From UBA5009 sp038043185 (GTDB lineage Bacteria > Bdellovibrionota > Bdellovibrionia > Bdellovibrionales > Bdellovibrionaceae): 64,000 nt of DNA. Positions 8,433 through 17,168 of this stretch are shown here, piece after piece (position 1 is the first letter of the stretch; each line of letters begins with the position of its first letter). The notes under the pieces are model-generated. The model was not told the DNA's origin and did not search any database. It saw nothing but the letters and a program-made list of their open reading frames with translations. Both the position numbers and the translations under genes were made by a program. The stretch covers positions 1-64,000 of the forward strand of contig JBBTCO010000007.1 of NCBI GenBank assembly GCA_038043185.1, written 5' to 3'.

Positions 8433-9941
8433 GTGGAAAAAGATAGAGAACTTAATTTGGTCGAAATAATTGGAATAAAAATGTTTGCAGAGTTTTCAAC
8501 TGAACTTAGAAAAATTGTCTCTCAGCAAGGTACTCTTGATACTCTCTTAAGAGAAATTGATGACGCAAAGCAGCTTCATCGTGATCAAAAACGTGAACTT
8601 AAGAATTTCATGTCTAGAACTCTCAATTTTAATCATTTGAAGCCTGTTGATTCAATGGCCACTTCTCGCCTTGTGTCTGATGATATTTGGATTGATGTAA
8701 CTCACACAATTGATTTTCCCCATACGTCAGGTGTCCAGCGTGTAGTTAGGAGCATGGCTTGGGCGTTAAATAAAGAGCCGAAAGTTAAATTTGTTCGATT
8801 TGCACATGAGTTGAGAGCATACAGATATCTTGATCAGGATGAAATTAATCATCTTTTACGTCTTCATAGTAGTGTTGATAGTGAAGGTGTATCAAGATGG
8901 AGTTTAAAAAGATTTTTAATTTCAAATGCGAAAAGAAATTTAAAAAAATTATTGCCCGAAGAACTTTATAACATAGTTATAGCGGGTTATAGAGTTATTT
9001 TGTTAACCCTTCGAAGTCGATCTAAAAGACAATATTTAATCCCAGTTCCGGCGGGAAATATCGTGATTGTTCCAGAAGTTGTTGGTGTGCCCAGAAGAAT
9101 TGAATGGATGGGCATGTATGCAAGAGCTGGCTTATTACGTTTTGTACCTATATTTTTTGATATTATTCCCTTAAAAAGACCCGACTTAGCAGTATTTGGA
9201 GATGATTTTGCTAAATACCTTGAAGTGTTTCATTTTGCAGAAAAAGTTTCCTGTATTAGTGAATCCGTTCGAGAAGATTTAATAAAGTATTTAAAACTAG
9301 TTGATAATGAAAAACTTATTGCGAAAACAAAATGTCATTTGCTTGGTTGTGAGCCAGATGATTTTGTTTCGGCCACAGCTGTAACTACTCCGTCTGACAA
9401 TCGAAAAAGTCTTTTGTGCGTTGGTACGATTGAAAAAAGAAAAAATCAACTGATGATAGTCAGAAGTTTAGAACATCTTAAAGATTTAGCTTCTCAATTT
9501 AAATTGGTTTTTGTTGGAAATGATGGCCCCGCCTACGCGGAGTTTTCAAAGGAAATAGAAAAAGTAAAAAAGATGGGTTTTGATGTTGAAGTCCATTTGA
9601 GCGTAACGGAAAAACTTTTAAAAGAAGCTTATAGTAAATGTTACGCAACTTTATTTTGTTCATTGGAAGAGGGCTTTGGATTGCCCATCTTGGAATCGAG
9701 AAGTCATGGTAAGGTTTGTTTAACCAGTGACAAGGGCAGTATGAAGGAAATTGGTATGAAAACTGGCAGCTGTCTTTTTGCTGCTCCAGAAAGCACAGAG
9801 TCTATTGCCATGGGAATCAGGGAAATTGTAACTGATGGAGCGAAATTTAAAGAAGCAAAACTAAGTCTATCTCAGCCACTTAATTGGCCTACATGGCAGC
9901 AATACTCGAGAGAGCTATTGAAATTTGCTCGTGAGCAATAA
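8433..9941 (+). CDS. Glycosyltransferase family 4 protein with GVQRVVR N-terminal motif
   Basis: Predicted GT-B fold glycosyltransferase, 502 residues. An N-terminal coiled-coil-like stretch of about 80 residues precedes the acceptor domain, which begins with IWIDVTHTIDF and GVQRVVR. The donor-binding C-terminal half contains GTIEKRKNQ and the GT4 EX7E-type motif EEGFGLPILE. The start is uncertain: GTG at 8433 has no good Shine-Dalgarno, and an in-frame ATG at 8481 is possible. It resembles the protein at 13128-14456 in the G-x-QRVVR segment and in the GTIE-RKN loop. It sits alone on the plus strand between minus-strand heptose genes, and its stop is 8 nt from the convergent GT2 gene. Confidence 0.85.
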   Translation: MEKDRELNLVEIIGIKMFAEFSTELRKIVSQQGTLDTLLREIDDAKQLHRDQKRELKNFMSRTLNFNHLKPVDSMATSRLVSDDIWIDVTHTIDFPHTSGVQRVVRSMAWALNKEPKVKFVRFAHELRAYRYLDQDEINHLLRLHSSVDSEGVSRWSLKRFLISNAKRNLKKLLPEELYNIVIAGYRVILLTLRSRSKRQYLIPVPAGNIVIVPEVVGVPRRIEWMGMYARAGLLRFVPIFFDIIPLKRPDLAVFGDDFAKYLEVFHFAEKVSCISESVREDLIKYLKLVDNEKLIAKTKCHLLGCEPDDFVSATAVTTPSDNRKSLLCVGTIEKRKNQLMIVRSLEHLKDLASQFKLVFVGNDGPAYAEFSKEIEKVKKMGFDVEVHLSVTEKLLKEAYSKCYATLFCSLEEGFGLPILESRSHGKVCLTSDKGSMKEIGMKTGSCLFAAPESTESIAMGIREIVTDGAKFKEAKLSLSQPLNWPTWQQYSRELLKFAREQ

Positions 9942-9949
9942 CTCTAATT

Positions 9950-10708
9950 TTATCGTCGTTTCCAAATGGCAGTAAAAAAATACCAAGTGAAGTAGTAAAC
10001 GCTTTTCATTACAGATATTTTTTCTAAATTTCGATAAACAATCCATCTGGCTTTAAGTACTTTGCCGAGATAACTCGATCTTGAATTTCTAGCTACGCGG
10101 TAGTGCAATAAAACTTCTTGTATGCCGTAACATTTATGATTCTTCTTCAAAATTTCTAGCCATAAAATAATATCTTCACCAAATGTATTTTTCATCTGAA
10201 AAGGACTGACTTGAGTCCGATCAATAATTACGCTTGGACAACATATTGTATTGTTTTTTAGAATATCATAATAATCAGCAACAAGTTTTGGTAGAAGCAC
10301 TTTTGGAAATAAGATGCCTACATGACTCATTCGTTGATAGCCTGTACAAGAGAACGAATGACCAGTCTTTGACATAAAATTAATTTGTTTTTCGAGTTTG
10401 TGTGGCAACCAAATATCGTCAGAATCAAGGAAGGCAATGTATTGCCCCTTAGCTTGGCGAAATCCTTCATTGCGAGAAGCACCACAGCCTTTTTCGTTTT
10501 GCAATTCGACAAGGTGGATGCGTGGATCATGTTTTTGATAAAGACGAACAATATCCCGAGAGGAATCTGTGGTTCCAGAATCAAAAACACACATCATTTC
10601 CCATTTTTGATAGGTTTGTGAAATAACGCTTTTAAGAGTGTGTTCAATTGTTTCTGTGCTGTTAAAAACAGGCGTAATAATTGATACTAGGCCTGCTTCA
10701 TACTTCAT
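9950..10708 (-). CDS. Glycosyltransferase family 2 protein
   Basis: GT-A fold glycosyltransferase of family 2, 252 residues. The N-terminus has SIITPVFNS followed by SVISQTYQKWEMMCVFD, and the metal-binding motif is FLDSDDIWLPHK, which is typical for cytoplasmic LPS sugar transferases. ED-type catalytic residues appear later (NTFGEDIILWLEIL). No membrane anchor is obvious. It is the third gene of a minus-strand operon transaldolase-SIS-GT2, starting 3 nt after the SIS stop. It is therefore a candidate for the heptosyl-type transfer of the sugar made by its neighbours (inference). Confidence 0.88.
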   Translation of the reverse strand: MKYEAGLVSIITPVFNSTETIEHTLKSVISQTYQKWEMMCVFDSGTTDSSRDIVRLYQKHDPRIHLVELQNEKGCGASRNEGFRQAKGQYIAFLDSDDIWLPHKLEKQINFMSKTGHSFSCTGYQRMSHVGILFPKVLLPKLVADYYDILKNNTICCPSVIIDRTQVSPFQMKNTFGEDIILWLEILKKNHKCYGIQEVLLHYRVARNSRSSYLGKVLKARWIVYRNLEKISVMKSVYYFTWYFFTAIWKRR

Positions 10709-10711
10709 GGC

Positions 10712-11308
10712 TTAGCGGGTGCTTTCCCACTTTGTTTGGTTCATTTTAAGTTCAGGATGTGACACGAGCAAATGCCATACAACAGCGGCCAGTCCTTCGG
10801 TGTGTGGAGTAATTCGATCTGCAGCAAGTGGAGGAATTACAACACAGGCCGTAGCTGCTATTTTTGTATAGCCACCGTCTTTACCAACGACACCAGTTAT
10901 GATGGCGCCTCGTTCTTTTGCCAATTCCAGAGACCGAACTAAATTCATCGATACATTTTTTTCCCGATTCCCGCCACCAACAGAAAAAACAAGAAGGCCA
11001 TCTTTCGAGCTTAAGCGCGAGCCTTTCAGCCACTCAGCAAAACAACCATCCCATCCTTCATCATTAATACGAGCAGTAAGTTCGGAAACGTTATCCGTGG
11101 GAGTATAAGCTTCGAATCCACAAATTTTTCTGAAGTCATTTACCGCATGACTTGCATGTCCTGCGGAGCCACCAACTCCTAAAATAAACAAGCGACCGTC
11201 TTGTTGTCTGATTTTTCCAAGAGCTCTTGCCACTGCATCAATAGAGTCTTTGTCAATTTGATTAAGGATCTGAATTGTTTCATTAATAAATGTAGTTGTG
11301 AAACTCAT
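10712..11308 (-). CDS. SIS-domain sugar isomerase, GmhA-like (sedoheptulose-7-phosphate isomerase)
   Basis: Sugar isomerase (SIS) domain protein of 198 residues. The phosphosugar-binding loop is GVGGSAG (44-50), followed by HASHAVNDFRK, and a second loop SVGGG lies near residue 110. This group includes GmhA-type enzymes converting sedoheptulose 7-phosphate to heptose 7-phosphate. The start overlaps the stop of the upstream transaldolase by 4 nt (ATGA), a strong functional link: the transaldolase could make the ketose phosphate that this enzyme isomerises. The remaining steps are covered by the kinase at 22298, the phosphatase at 62842 and the nucleotidyltransferase at 7569. A different ketose phosphate substrate cannot be excluded. 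Confidence 0.82.
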   Translation of the reverse strand: MSFTTTFINETIQILNQIDKDSIDAVARALGKIRQQDGRLFILGVGGSAGHASHAVNDFRKICGFEAYTPTDNVSELTARINDEGWDGCFAEWLKGSRLSSKDGLLVFSVGGGNREKNVSMNLVRSLELAKERGAIITGVVGKDGGYTKIAATACVVIPPLAADRITPHTEGLAAVVWHLLVSHPELKMNQTKWESTR

Positions 11309-12030
11309 AGTCTGTATCCCGCAGCTTCAGAATCATTTTTAAACATCTGCACAGTTTCTACGCTCAATTTGAGTAGATCCATATTGAACATTTTCATTTT
11401 TTTGATGATATCAGGTGAAACAGTAATGATGTGACAACCTGATTGTTCTGCTTGCACGATGTTTAATACTTCTCGGCAACTGGCCCATAATAATTCGATA
11501 TTAGGATCCATCGCACACATTTGACTAGCGGCCATCATTAAAGCCATTGGATCTCTTCCCGTGTCAGCTATTCTTCCAGCGAAAACAGAAACCACGCTAG
11601 GAGCTCCGCCTATAAGCGAGTTAACTGTTTTTTGAACTTGTTCAAGAGTCAAAATGGCGGTGACATTCAGTTTGACACCACTTTGGCTCAGTTCCTGAAT
11701 TAGTTTTTGGCTGCTTTCGCCTTTAGAATTTACCACAGGAATCTTTACGTAAACATTAGATCCCCAAGTTTTAATTTCATCGGCCTGTCTTTTCATTTCA
11801 GCAAAATCATCAGCAAAAACTTCAAATGAAATTGGCTTTTGGGTAATTTCTTTTAGGATTTCTTTGCAGAAGCTGCGGTAATCCGTAATCCCAGCCATTT
11901 TCATCAAAGTTGGATTTGTTGTAAGTCCCGAAATTTGTGGATTTGCCGCCATTTCAAGCATTGATTTTCGATCAGCGCCGTCTGAATAAATTTTGACCCG
12001 ACCTGCAAATGCCGATTTAAATTCTAACAT
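11305..12030 (-). CDS. Transaldolase-family protein (paralogue B)
   Basis: Same family and length (241 aa) as the protein at 6765-7490, with GLTTNPTLM, the Schiff-base motif VYVKIPV and SVFAGRIADTGRDP all conserved. Differences cluster at the very N-terminus and in the last third. The ATG at 12030 follows a good AGGAG Shine-Dalgarno. Its ATGA stop overlaps the start of the SIS isomerase, so the two are translated together. I infer a role in making the C7 ketose phosphate used by that isomerase. The DNA encoding residues 20-45 is nearly identical in both paralogues, suggesting recent duplication or gene conversion. Confidence 0.85.
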   Translation of the reverse strand: MLEFKSAFAGRVKIYSDGADRKSMLEMAANPQISGLTTNPTLMKMAGITDYRSFCKEILKEITQKPISFEVFADDFAEMKRQADEIKTWGSNVYVKIPVVNSKGESSQKLIQELSQSGVKLNVTAILTLEQVQKTVNSLIGGAPSVVSVFAGRIADTGRDPMALMMAASQMCAMDPNIELLWASCREVLNIVQAEQSGCHIITVSPDIIKKMKMFNMDLLKLSVETVQMFKNDSEAAGYRL

Positions 12031-12151
12031 GGAAATCTCCTTTTGGATTGGATGGCCTCAATCTACTTGATCCATTCAATAATGTGAAGAGAGAAGATGG
12101 CAAAGTTTAAAAATTATGTAAGTATAGTACGCACTGGGTAAAGAGGGGTTT

Positions 12152-13153
12152 TTGGATATTTATCGCTTAGTTACAACTGAAAAGGCCTATGGCGGGACCA
12201 TTTATGAGCAAATGGTCGAAGAGGTATTATCCTCAGCCCCAGGAATCCGTATGTCCCAGCTTAAATACCAATGGCGATGGAAAAAACCGTGGAAATATCT
12301 TGAGGTGTTTTCTATGCTGAGATTTCTTTGGAAAGTCCGATCTCAGCAGGGGAGCTGGGTTATTAGGACACTGGAGTCTTGCTTGATCCCTCCTGGTGCA
12401 AATTCCATTTTTTTAGTGTTTCATGTAGATTGGAACTCGAGCTCTTTGGTATCGAAAGTTGTGCAAATATGGTCGTGGATGGTATTTCGTGCCACGGCTT
12501 CCAAAAGTGCTCCTATTGTTGTTATTTCTAAATATTGGGAAGAGTTTCTTAAGGAGCGAGGATATAAGAATATCCACCTCATCTATTGTGCCTATCATTA
12601 TGAAGACTATGTTGTTACGGATTCCGATTTAAAACATTTTCTTGAAGCTAACCAGCTGCAAGAAAAAAAAATAGTGTATGTCGGCAATCCGCAGTTAAAA
12701 AAGGGCGCAGATCTAGCGCTTTCGATTATTCAAAAGCTTAACGACAAGTCAGTTGTAGCCATTGCTTCAGGTGAGGGGGATCTTGATATACCTGTACTTA
12801 AACTAAAGCTCAATTTTAAAGAGTATCTTTGTTTACTTAAAGCCGCATCGGTAGTTATGACTTTATCCCGATTTAAAGAAGGATGGAACCGCGTGGCCCA
12901 TGAAGCCATGATTATGGGTACACCTGTAATCGGTTCGGGAAGAGGGGGAATGGGAGAGCTTCTCGAGATAACTTCCCAATCAAGAGTTCCGAGCTTAGAT
13001 TCTGAGATCGTAGAGAAATACGTACGGCAAAAGCTCGAGAGGAAAGATGAGCTTTCAGAAAAAGCTAAAAACTATGTTTACTCATTTAATATTTTAGATT
13101 TTCAAAAAAAGTGGATTGGATTAATAGATGGTCTTAGATCAAAAATCAGCTAA
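12152..13153 (+). CDS. Glycosyltransferase family 4-like protein
   Basis: Predicted GT-B glycosyltransferase of 333 residues, somewhat shorter than most GT4 enzymes. The donor-binding half shows KIVYVGNPQLKKGADLAL, then LSRFKEGWNRVAHEAMIMG, which corresponds to the GT4 EX7E region, and GSGRGGMGELL. The start is a TTG at 12152 preceded by AGAGGGG at 12142-12148; no ATG near the N-terminus fits. The gene overlaps the next GT4 gene by 26 nt, forming a two-gene operon divergent from the heptose operon. Donor and acceptor are unknown. Confidence 0.8.
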   Translation: MDIYRLVTTEKAYGGTIYEQMVEEVLSSAPGIRMSQLKYQWRWKKPWKYLEVFSMLRFLWKVRSQQGSWVIRTLESCLIPPGANSIFLVFHVDWNSSSLVSKVVQIWSWMVFRATASKSAPIVVISKYWEEFLKERGYKNIHLIYCAYHYEDYVVTDSDLKHFLEANQLQEKKIVYVGNPQLKKGADLALSIIQKLNDKSVVAIASGEGDLDIPVLKLKLNFKEYLCLLKAASVVMTLSRFKEGWNRVAHEAMIMGTPVIGSGRGGMGELLEITSQSRVPSLDSEIVEKYVRQKLERKDELSEKAKNYVYSFNILDFQKKWIGLIDGLRSKIS

Positions 13154-14456
13154 AATTTATATCGATTGTTCTGCCACGGTTTATAGCGGGCTTAATACCG
13201 GTATCCAACGTGTTGTTAGAAATATAATTAGATGGTCGACTGGAGTTAACTCCAGAGAGTTTCCCCCGGTAATTCCTGTTGTTGTGCTTTGGGGATTTAT
13301 CTTCGAGATTTCCCCAGAGGTTGTGCAGATCAACCAATCTAAGCTGATTACCTTTGGTTCACAAACCAAACTTAAGGTCGAATCAACTCGGGTTAAGGTT
13401 CTAAAGTCGATTAGCAAATACACTTTTTTCGGAAGATCTCTGGTTGCGCTTTTTGAAATGTGGGATCGATTTTTACGTCTGATCTATCGGGTTTTAAAAT
13501 ACTCAAGGGTGACCTATTTTGTTTTTATTTCTGGCTTTAGGATCGTTAAACCAACTTGCGAAGACACCTTTCTTTTTCTGGATTCATTCTGGTTATTAGA
13601 CTTACCAGCACTTTTTCGTCGTAGTCTTAAAGAGTGTAGAAAAAAAATCGCCGTGAGTTATGATATTATTCCGCTTCTTTATCCAGACCTCGTAGAGGAA
13701 GAGGGTTGTAAACATTTTACCCGATCTTTTGATTATTTAATTAGACAGGTTGATGGCTTACTTACAATTTCAGATAGTGTCGCCATTGAGGTTCGACAGT
13801 ATTTGAAGGATAAAAATTATGGCCTCGAACAGTTGCCGATAAATCACTTTTATCTTGGCGCTGATTTTAAACCTAAAAAAGATGTTCAAATTGAAACAGT
13901 TCGTCCCAGCATTAAAAAAATATTTGAAGGACATGAGGATCAAAAAATTTGGCTTATGGTGGGGACTATTGAGCCTAGAAAAAATCACATGTTCGTCTTT
14001 CAAGCTTTTGACCAGCTATGGAAAGAAGGTCTTGAGGACCGATTGCTATTTGTCGGAAGAATTGGCTGGAAATGTGAAGATGTCTTAGAGCGCATTGAAA
14101 ATCACCCCTACTATGGCTCGAAGATAATCTATTTAGATGATTCGAGCGATGATGAGTTACAGTTTTGTTATTCTAAAGCGAGTGCGCTTATTTTCGCGTC
14201 TAAAACCGAAGGTTTTGGTCTGCCACTTGTCGAAGCCATGCATTATAAAATTCCAGTTTTATGTTCTGACATTCCAGTGTTCCGCGAAGTTGGCGGCGAT
14301 TATCCAGAGTACTTTTCATTGTCTGATCCCAGAAATTTGGCTGAAAAAATTAAAGCTTGGAATAAAGCTCTTGTTCGTGAATTAAAAACAGGTGCTGGTT
14401 TCCAATCGTGGAAAGAATCAGCGGATTCAATTATAAAAAAAGTCGTTGAGTTTTAA
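13128..14456 (+). CDS. Glycosyltransferase family 4 protein with GIQRVVR motif
   Basis: GT-B fold glycosyltransferase, 442 residues. The N-terminal acceptor domain opens with KIYIDCSATVY and GIQRVVRNI. The donor domain includes VGTIEPRKNH, RLLFVGRIGW and the GT4 motif KTEGFGLPLVEAM. It shares the G-x-QRVVR opening and GTIE-RKN loop with the protein at 8433-9941, so the two are probably related transferases within the same glycan. The ATG at 13128 lies inside the previous gene (26-nt overlap). A 7-bp inverted repeat spans its stop codon (14455-14490). Confidence 0.86.
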   Translation: MVLDQKSAKIYIDCSATVYSGLNTGIQRVVRNIIRWSTGVNSREFPPVIPVVVLWGFIFEISPEVVQINQSKLITFGSQTKLKVESTRVKVLKSISKYTFFGRSLVALFEMWDRFLRLIYRVLKYSRVTYFVFISGFRIVKPTCEDTFLFLDSFWLLDLPALFRRSLKECRKKIAVSYDIIPLLYPDLVEEEGCKHFTRSFDYLIRQVDGLLTISDSVAIEVRQYLKDKNYGLEQLPINHFYLGADFKPKKDVQIETVRPSIKKIFEGHEDQKIWLMVGTIEPRKNHMFVFQAFDQLWKEGLEDRLLFVGRIGWKCEDVLERIENHPYYGSKIIYLDDSSDDELQFCYSKASALIFASKTEGFGLPLVEAMHYKIPVLCSDIPVFREVGGDYPEYFSLSDPRNLAEKIKAWNKALVRELKTGAGFQSWKESADSIIKKVVEF

Positions 14457-14490
14457 ACCGCAAAATAGATTACAAACTTTCAGGCGGTTT
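14455..14490. terminator. Possible bidirectional terminator between convergent genes
   Basis: AAACCGC at 14455-14461 and GCGGTTT at 14484-14490 form a perfect 7-bp inverted repeat around a 22-nt spacer, at the meeting point of two convergent genes (stops at 14456 and 14470). TTTT precedes the left arm (14451-14454), but there is no long T-run, so it is only a weak terminator candidate. Confidence 0.25.
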
Positions 14491-16242
14491 GCAGTTGGGC
14501 GCAAAGCCTTTATTTGGGCATGTTGAGAATTTAAGTGGTGGTAAGCCTGACCCGCAGTATCCCGTGAAAAGAGGATAGACCTCAACATCTACGGCGGAAG
14601 GGCAATTTATGATTTCGAATCTAAATGAAGGCCCCATGACCGTTGATCCTGATTCGCCAAGAGCAAGAGGGTTATCTTTAAATCCTTCTGGACAATGTTG
14701 ATTGATAATTATGTGATTAAATGGTGCTTTAAATTCAGTACCATTTTCAAAGAAATATTTAAGCTCAGCATGGCATAATCCATCTTCACATGAATAACTC
14801 GATTTAATTGGTCCCATATGCGTCGATGGAAGATTAAGAACATTTGAATTACCAAAATAGCTCTGCCCGATTCCGAGAGGGAAAATAAGAATACCAAATA
14901 AGGGAATAAGCCACATTTTTTTGGAATACTGATTCTCAAAAATACCTAAAATCATTGCGGGACCACAACTCACCAGCAGGGCTGTGACCGCGAGAATAAA
15001 TTCACGAACTAGTCCATGCTTAAGGTGCACTCCGCCCCAAACAGCCGTCGCTAGATAACCACAAGTAATAATAGAGAATGTGAGACCTCCCAATAAAAGA
15101 GCTAAAACACTTGGTGATATTTTCGTTTCCCAAAATTTTTTACGCCTCATTAAAATAAAAAATCCAATGAGTGCGGCAGGTATAAGATAAAGTAAAATAG
15201 GAATTTGCAAAAGCATTGGCATTGGGAAATTGTCTAGTCCATAAGATCGATCAACAATGACTTCAGTAGTATATTTATTTCCATAACTGAAATAATCTGG
15301 ATCAATAAATGTCTGAATTATTCGCAAGGGGATCATTTGTGGATAAATTCTTAGGTATTCACTCACATAAGTATTGGTAACTCTTTGCTGCTCGTAATGT
15401 GAATTCATGGGCATCCAATTAGAAAAATACTTAATGAACAAAATAGAAAAAACAACACCAGCGATTAACGGAATGAATTTTGGTCTTAAGAACTTAAAAC
15501 TATTAGAAACCCATTGGGTGAACTTGTTATTTTCCTTGTATGATAAATAAAAAGAATGACATGAGATTGCAAAAAGAGAAATGCTTATGGCTAAAAAAAT
15601 CGCACTCGCTTCGTGTCTTCGGGTGTAGAAAAATAAACTTCCACAAAAACCAGCAAAAAAAATCCATTTACGTTTTCGAGAAATAATAGATTCGTAGGAT
15701 AGCCATAAAAAACACATTCCAATAAATCCCGAAGCATAATGTGACCAAGGTAAATAGCTAAAACGAAGTGTCGCGCTCAATTTAAAAAATGCAAACCACA
15801 GAAGCGCGCAGGATAAAGCTATTAAAATCGGATTTGAATTTGGCGACTGATGTCGAGCGACTCTATACATAAATAGGATGGAAACAAAGCCCAATAAGAC
15901 TGAATAAATGAAACCATGGAAAATGAAAGAATTTTCAATATTCGGGGTTGTCCACAAAGCAGATGCTTGATGATAAAATCCCATCATTGAAAGATATCCG
16001 ACTGCTACCCAGCCATTTTTAATTCCTCGAGGGACTTGTCCTTCCATGGCTTCTTTAAAAGTGACGTAAATTCCATGCTGATCTCCACCAGTTAGTTTTT
16101 GCGCCCAATTATTTGTGACCATCTTTTGAGTTTCAGTAAAACTTGTCTGCCAAATTAAAAAAGAAGGAACCAGTAAGAAAGTGAGGATCAAAATGCGAGA
16201 AACAATGGGATGGCGAAAAAAAGTATGTAACATTGAATTCAT
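14470..16242 (-). CDS. Large multi-span membrane protein, possible GT-C glycosyltransferase
   Basis: 590 residues with roughly ten or more hydrophobic spans in the first 475 residues, then a C-terminal soluble domain of about 115 residues containing several cysteines. The first periplasmic loop after span 1 carries acidic residues and a GDQHGIY segment, an arrangement like lipid-linked-sugar GT-C enzymes, but I see no diagnostic motif. Its start overlaps the stop of the upstream epimerase by 4 nt. It is the last gene of the minus-strand operon dehydrogenase - Gfo/Idh - Rmd-like - this protein. An O-antigen polymerase is an alternative. I do not recognise a named family. Confidence 0.6.
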   Translation of the reverse strand: MNSMLHTFFRHPIVSRILILTFLLVPSFLIWQTSFTETQKMVTNNWAQKLTGGDQHGIYVTFKEAMEGQVPRGIKNGWVAVGYLSMMGFYHQASALWTTPNIENSFIFHGFIYSVLLGFVSILFMYRVARHQSPNSNPILIALSCALLWFAFFKLSATLRFSYLPWSHYASGFIGMCFLWLSYESIISRKRKWIFFAGFCGSLFFYTRRHEASAIFLAISISLFAISCHSFYLSYKENNKFTQWVSNSFKFLRPKFIPLIAGVVFSILFIKYFSNWMPMNSHYEQQRVTNTYVSEYLRIYPQMIPLRIIQTFIDPDYFSYGNKYTTEVIVDRSYGLDNFPMPMLLQIPILLYLIPAALIGFFILMRRKKFWETKISPSVLALLLGGLTFSIITCGYLATAVWGGVHLKHGLVREFILAVTALLVSCGPAMILGIFENQYSKKMWLIPLFGILIFPLGIGQSYFGNSNVLNLPSTHMGPIKSSYSCEDGLCHAELKYFFENGTEFKAPFNHIIINQHCPEGFKDNPLALGESGSTVMGPSFRFEIINCPSAVDVEVYPLFTGYCGSGLPPLKFSTCPNKGFAPNCKPPESL

Positions 16243-17168
16243 GACCTCATGTGAAGATTTTGTATTTCAATATGCTGAAGTATTCTTTCAACACTTTCAC
16301 GCAATGAAATTTTTTGCGAGTATCCAAGAACCGTAAGTTTTTTTATATCTGCAACCAAACGATGATCGTCACTCAGTCTTAACTGAGCTGGACTTGTCTT
16401 AATTTCAATTGGAGTTTTTAAAATTTCTAAAGCAAGATCAATGATCATTTGTAGAGGATTCGCTTTTCCATTAGCGACATTATAAGTTTCACCAGGAATA
16501 CCTTTATTTTCTAGAATTTCTAAAGCATGACAAAAATCTTCAATATCAATGAAATCGCGTTGTCGTTGTATGTCGCCCAACTCAATTTTTGATTTTAATT
16601 TATGTTTACATTGAAGAGCTTGGATTAAAAAATCAGAGACAAAGTCTCCCCTTTTTTCCGGGCCAATGACGGCGAAAGGACGTATGTGAATGGCTTTGAT
16701 TTTATGAACTCGATGATAAAAATCCACAAGTGCAGCCTGGGATGACTTTGAAATAGCGTAAGGATTTGTTGGTAGTGGTTTAAGATCTTCTTTTAAGAAA
16801 TCATGAGACTTAGCTTGTTCTCCGTATTCAGCACTTGATCCCGTGGAAATAATGGTTGCACTTGGGTTGGCTTTTCTGACGGCCTCAAATACCGAAAAGC
16901 TTCCTTCATAATTTGTGCGGATGGTGTTTTTCCAATCGGTGAAGGAATCTTTAACCGAGGACATGGCTGCCAAATGAATGATAACATCTGCTTTTGTCTT
17001 CTCGATATTTTTTATTACAGCTTGATGATCAAGAATATCCAATTGAATGTGCGAAGGGTCAGGGTTTGTATCAAGACTAGTCCAAAAGACTTTTTTTTCT
17101 TTTGCTTGAAGAAACCTCACAAGGGAGCGGCCAATAAAACCTCCCCCGCCGGTGATCAGATAGGTCAT
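16239..17168 (-). CDS. NAD-dependent epimerase/dehydratase, GDP-6-deoxy-mannose reductase (Rmd)-like
   Basis: Extended short-chain dehydrogenase of 309 residues. The Rossmann motif GGGGFIG is near residue 7, STGSSAEYGE holds the catalytic Ser region, and Y137-A-I-S-K141 is the catalytic YxxxK. The C-terminal pattern R-L-S-DD-H-x-x-x-AD-x-KK-L-x-x-LGY matches the R-P-x-D segment of Rmd-type reductases, which convert GDP-4-keto-6-deoxymannose to GDP-D-rhamnose. A Gmd dehydratase that would supply this substrate is at 43141. It overlaps both neighbours by 4 nt in a minus-strand operon. A UDP- or GDP-sugar epimerase is the alternative. Confidence 0.75.
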   Translation of the reverse strand: MTYLITGGGGFIGRSLVRFLQAKEKKVFWTSLDTNPDPSHIQLDILDHQAVIKNIEKTKADVIIHLAAMSSVKDSFTDWKNTIRTNYEGSFSVFEAVRKANPSATIISTGSSAEYGEQAKSHDFLKEDLKPLPTNPYAISKSSQAALVDFYHRVHKIKAIHIRPFAVIGPEKRGDFVSDFLIQALQCKHKLKSKIELGDIQRQRDFIDIEDFCHALEILENKGIPGETYNVANGKANPLQMIIDLALEILKTPIEIKTSPAQLRLSDDHRLVADIKKLTVLGYSQKISLRESVERILQHIEIQNLHMRS

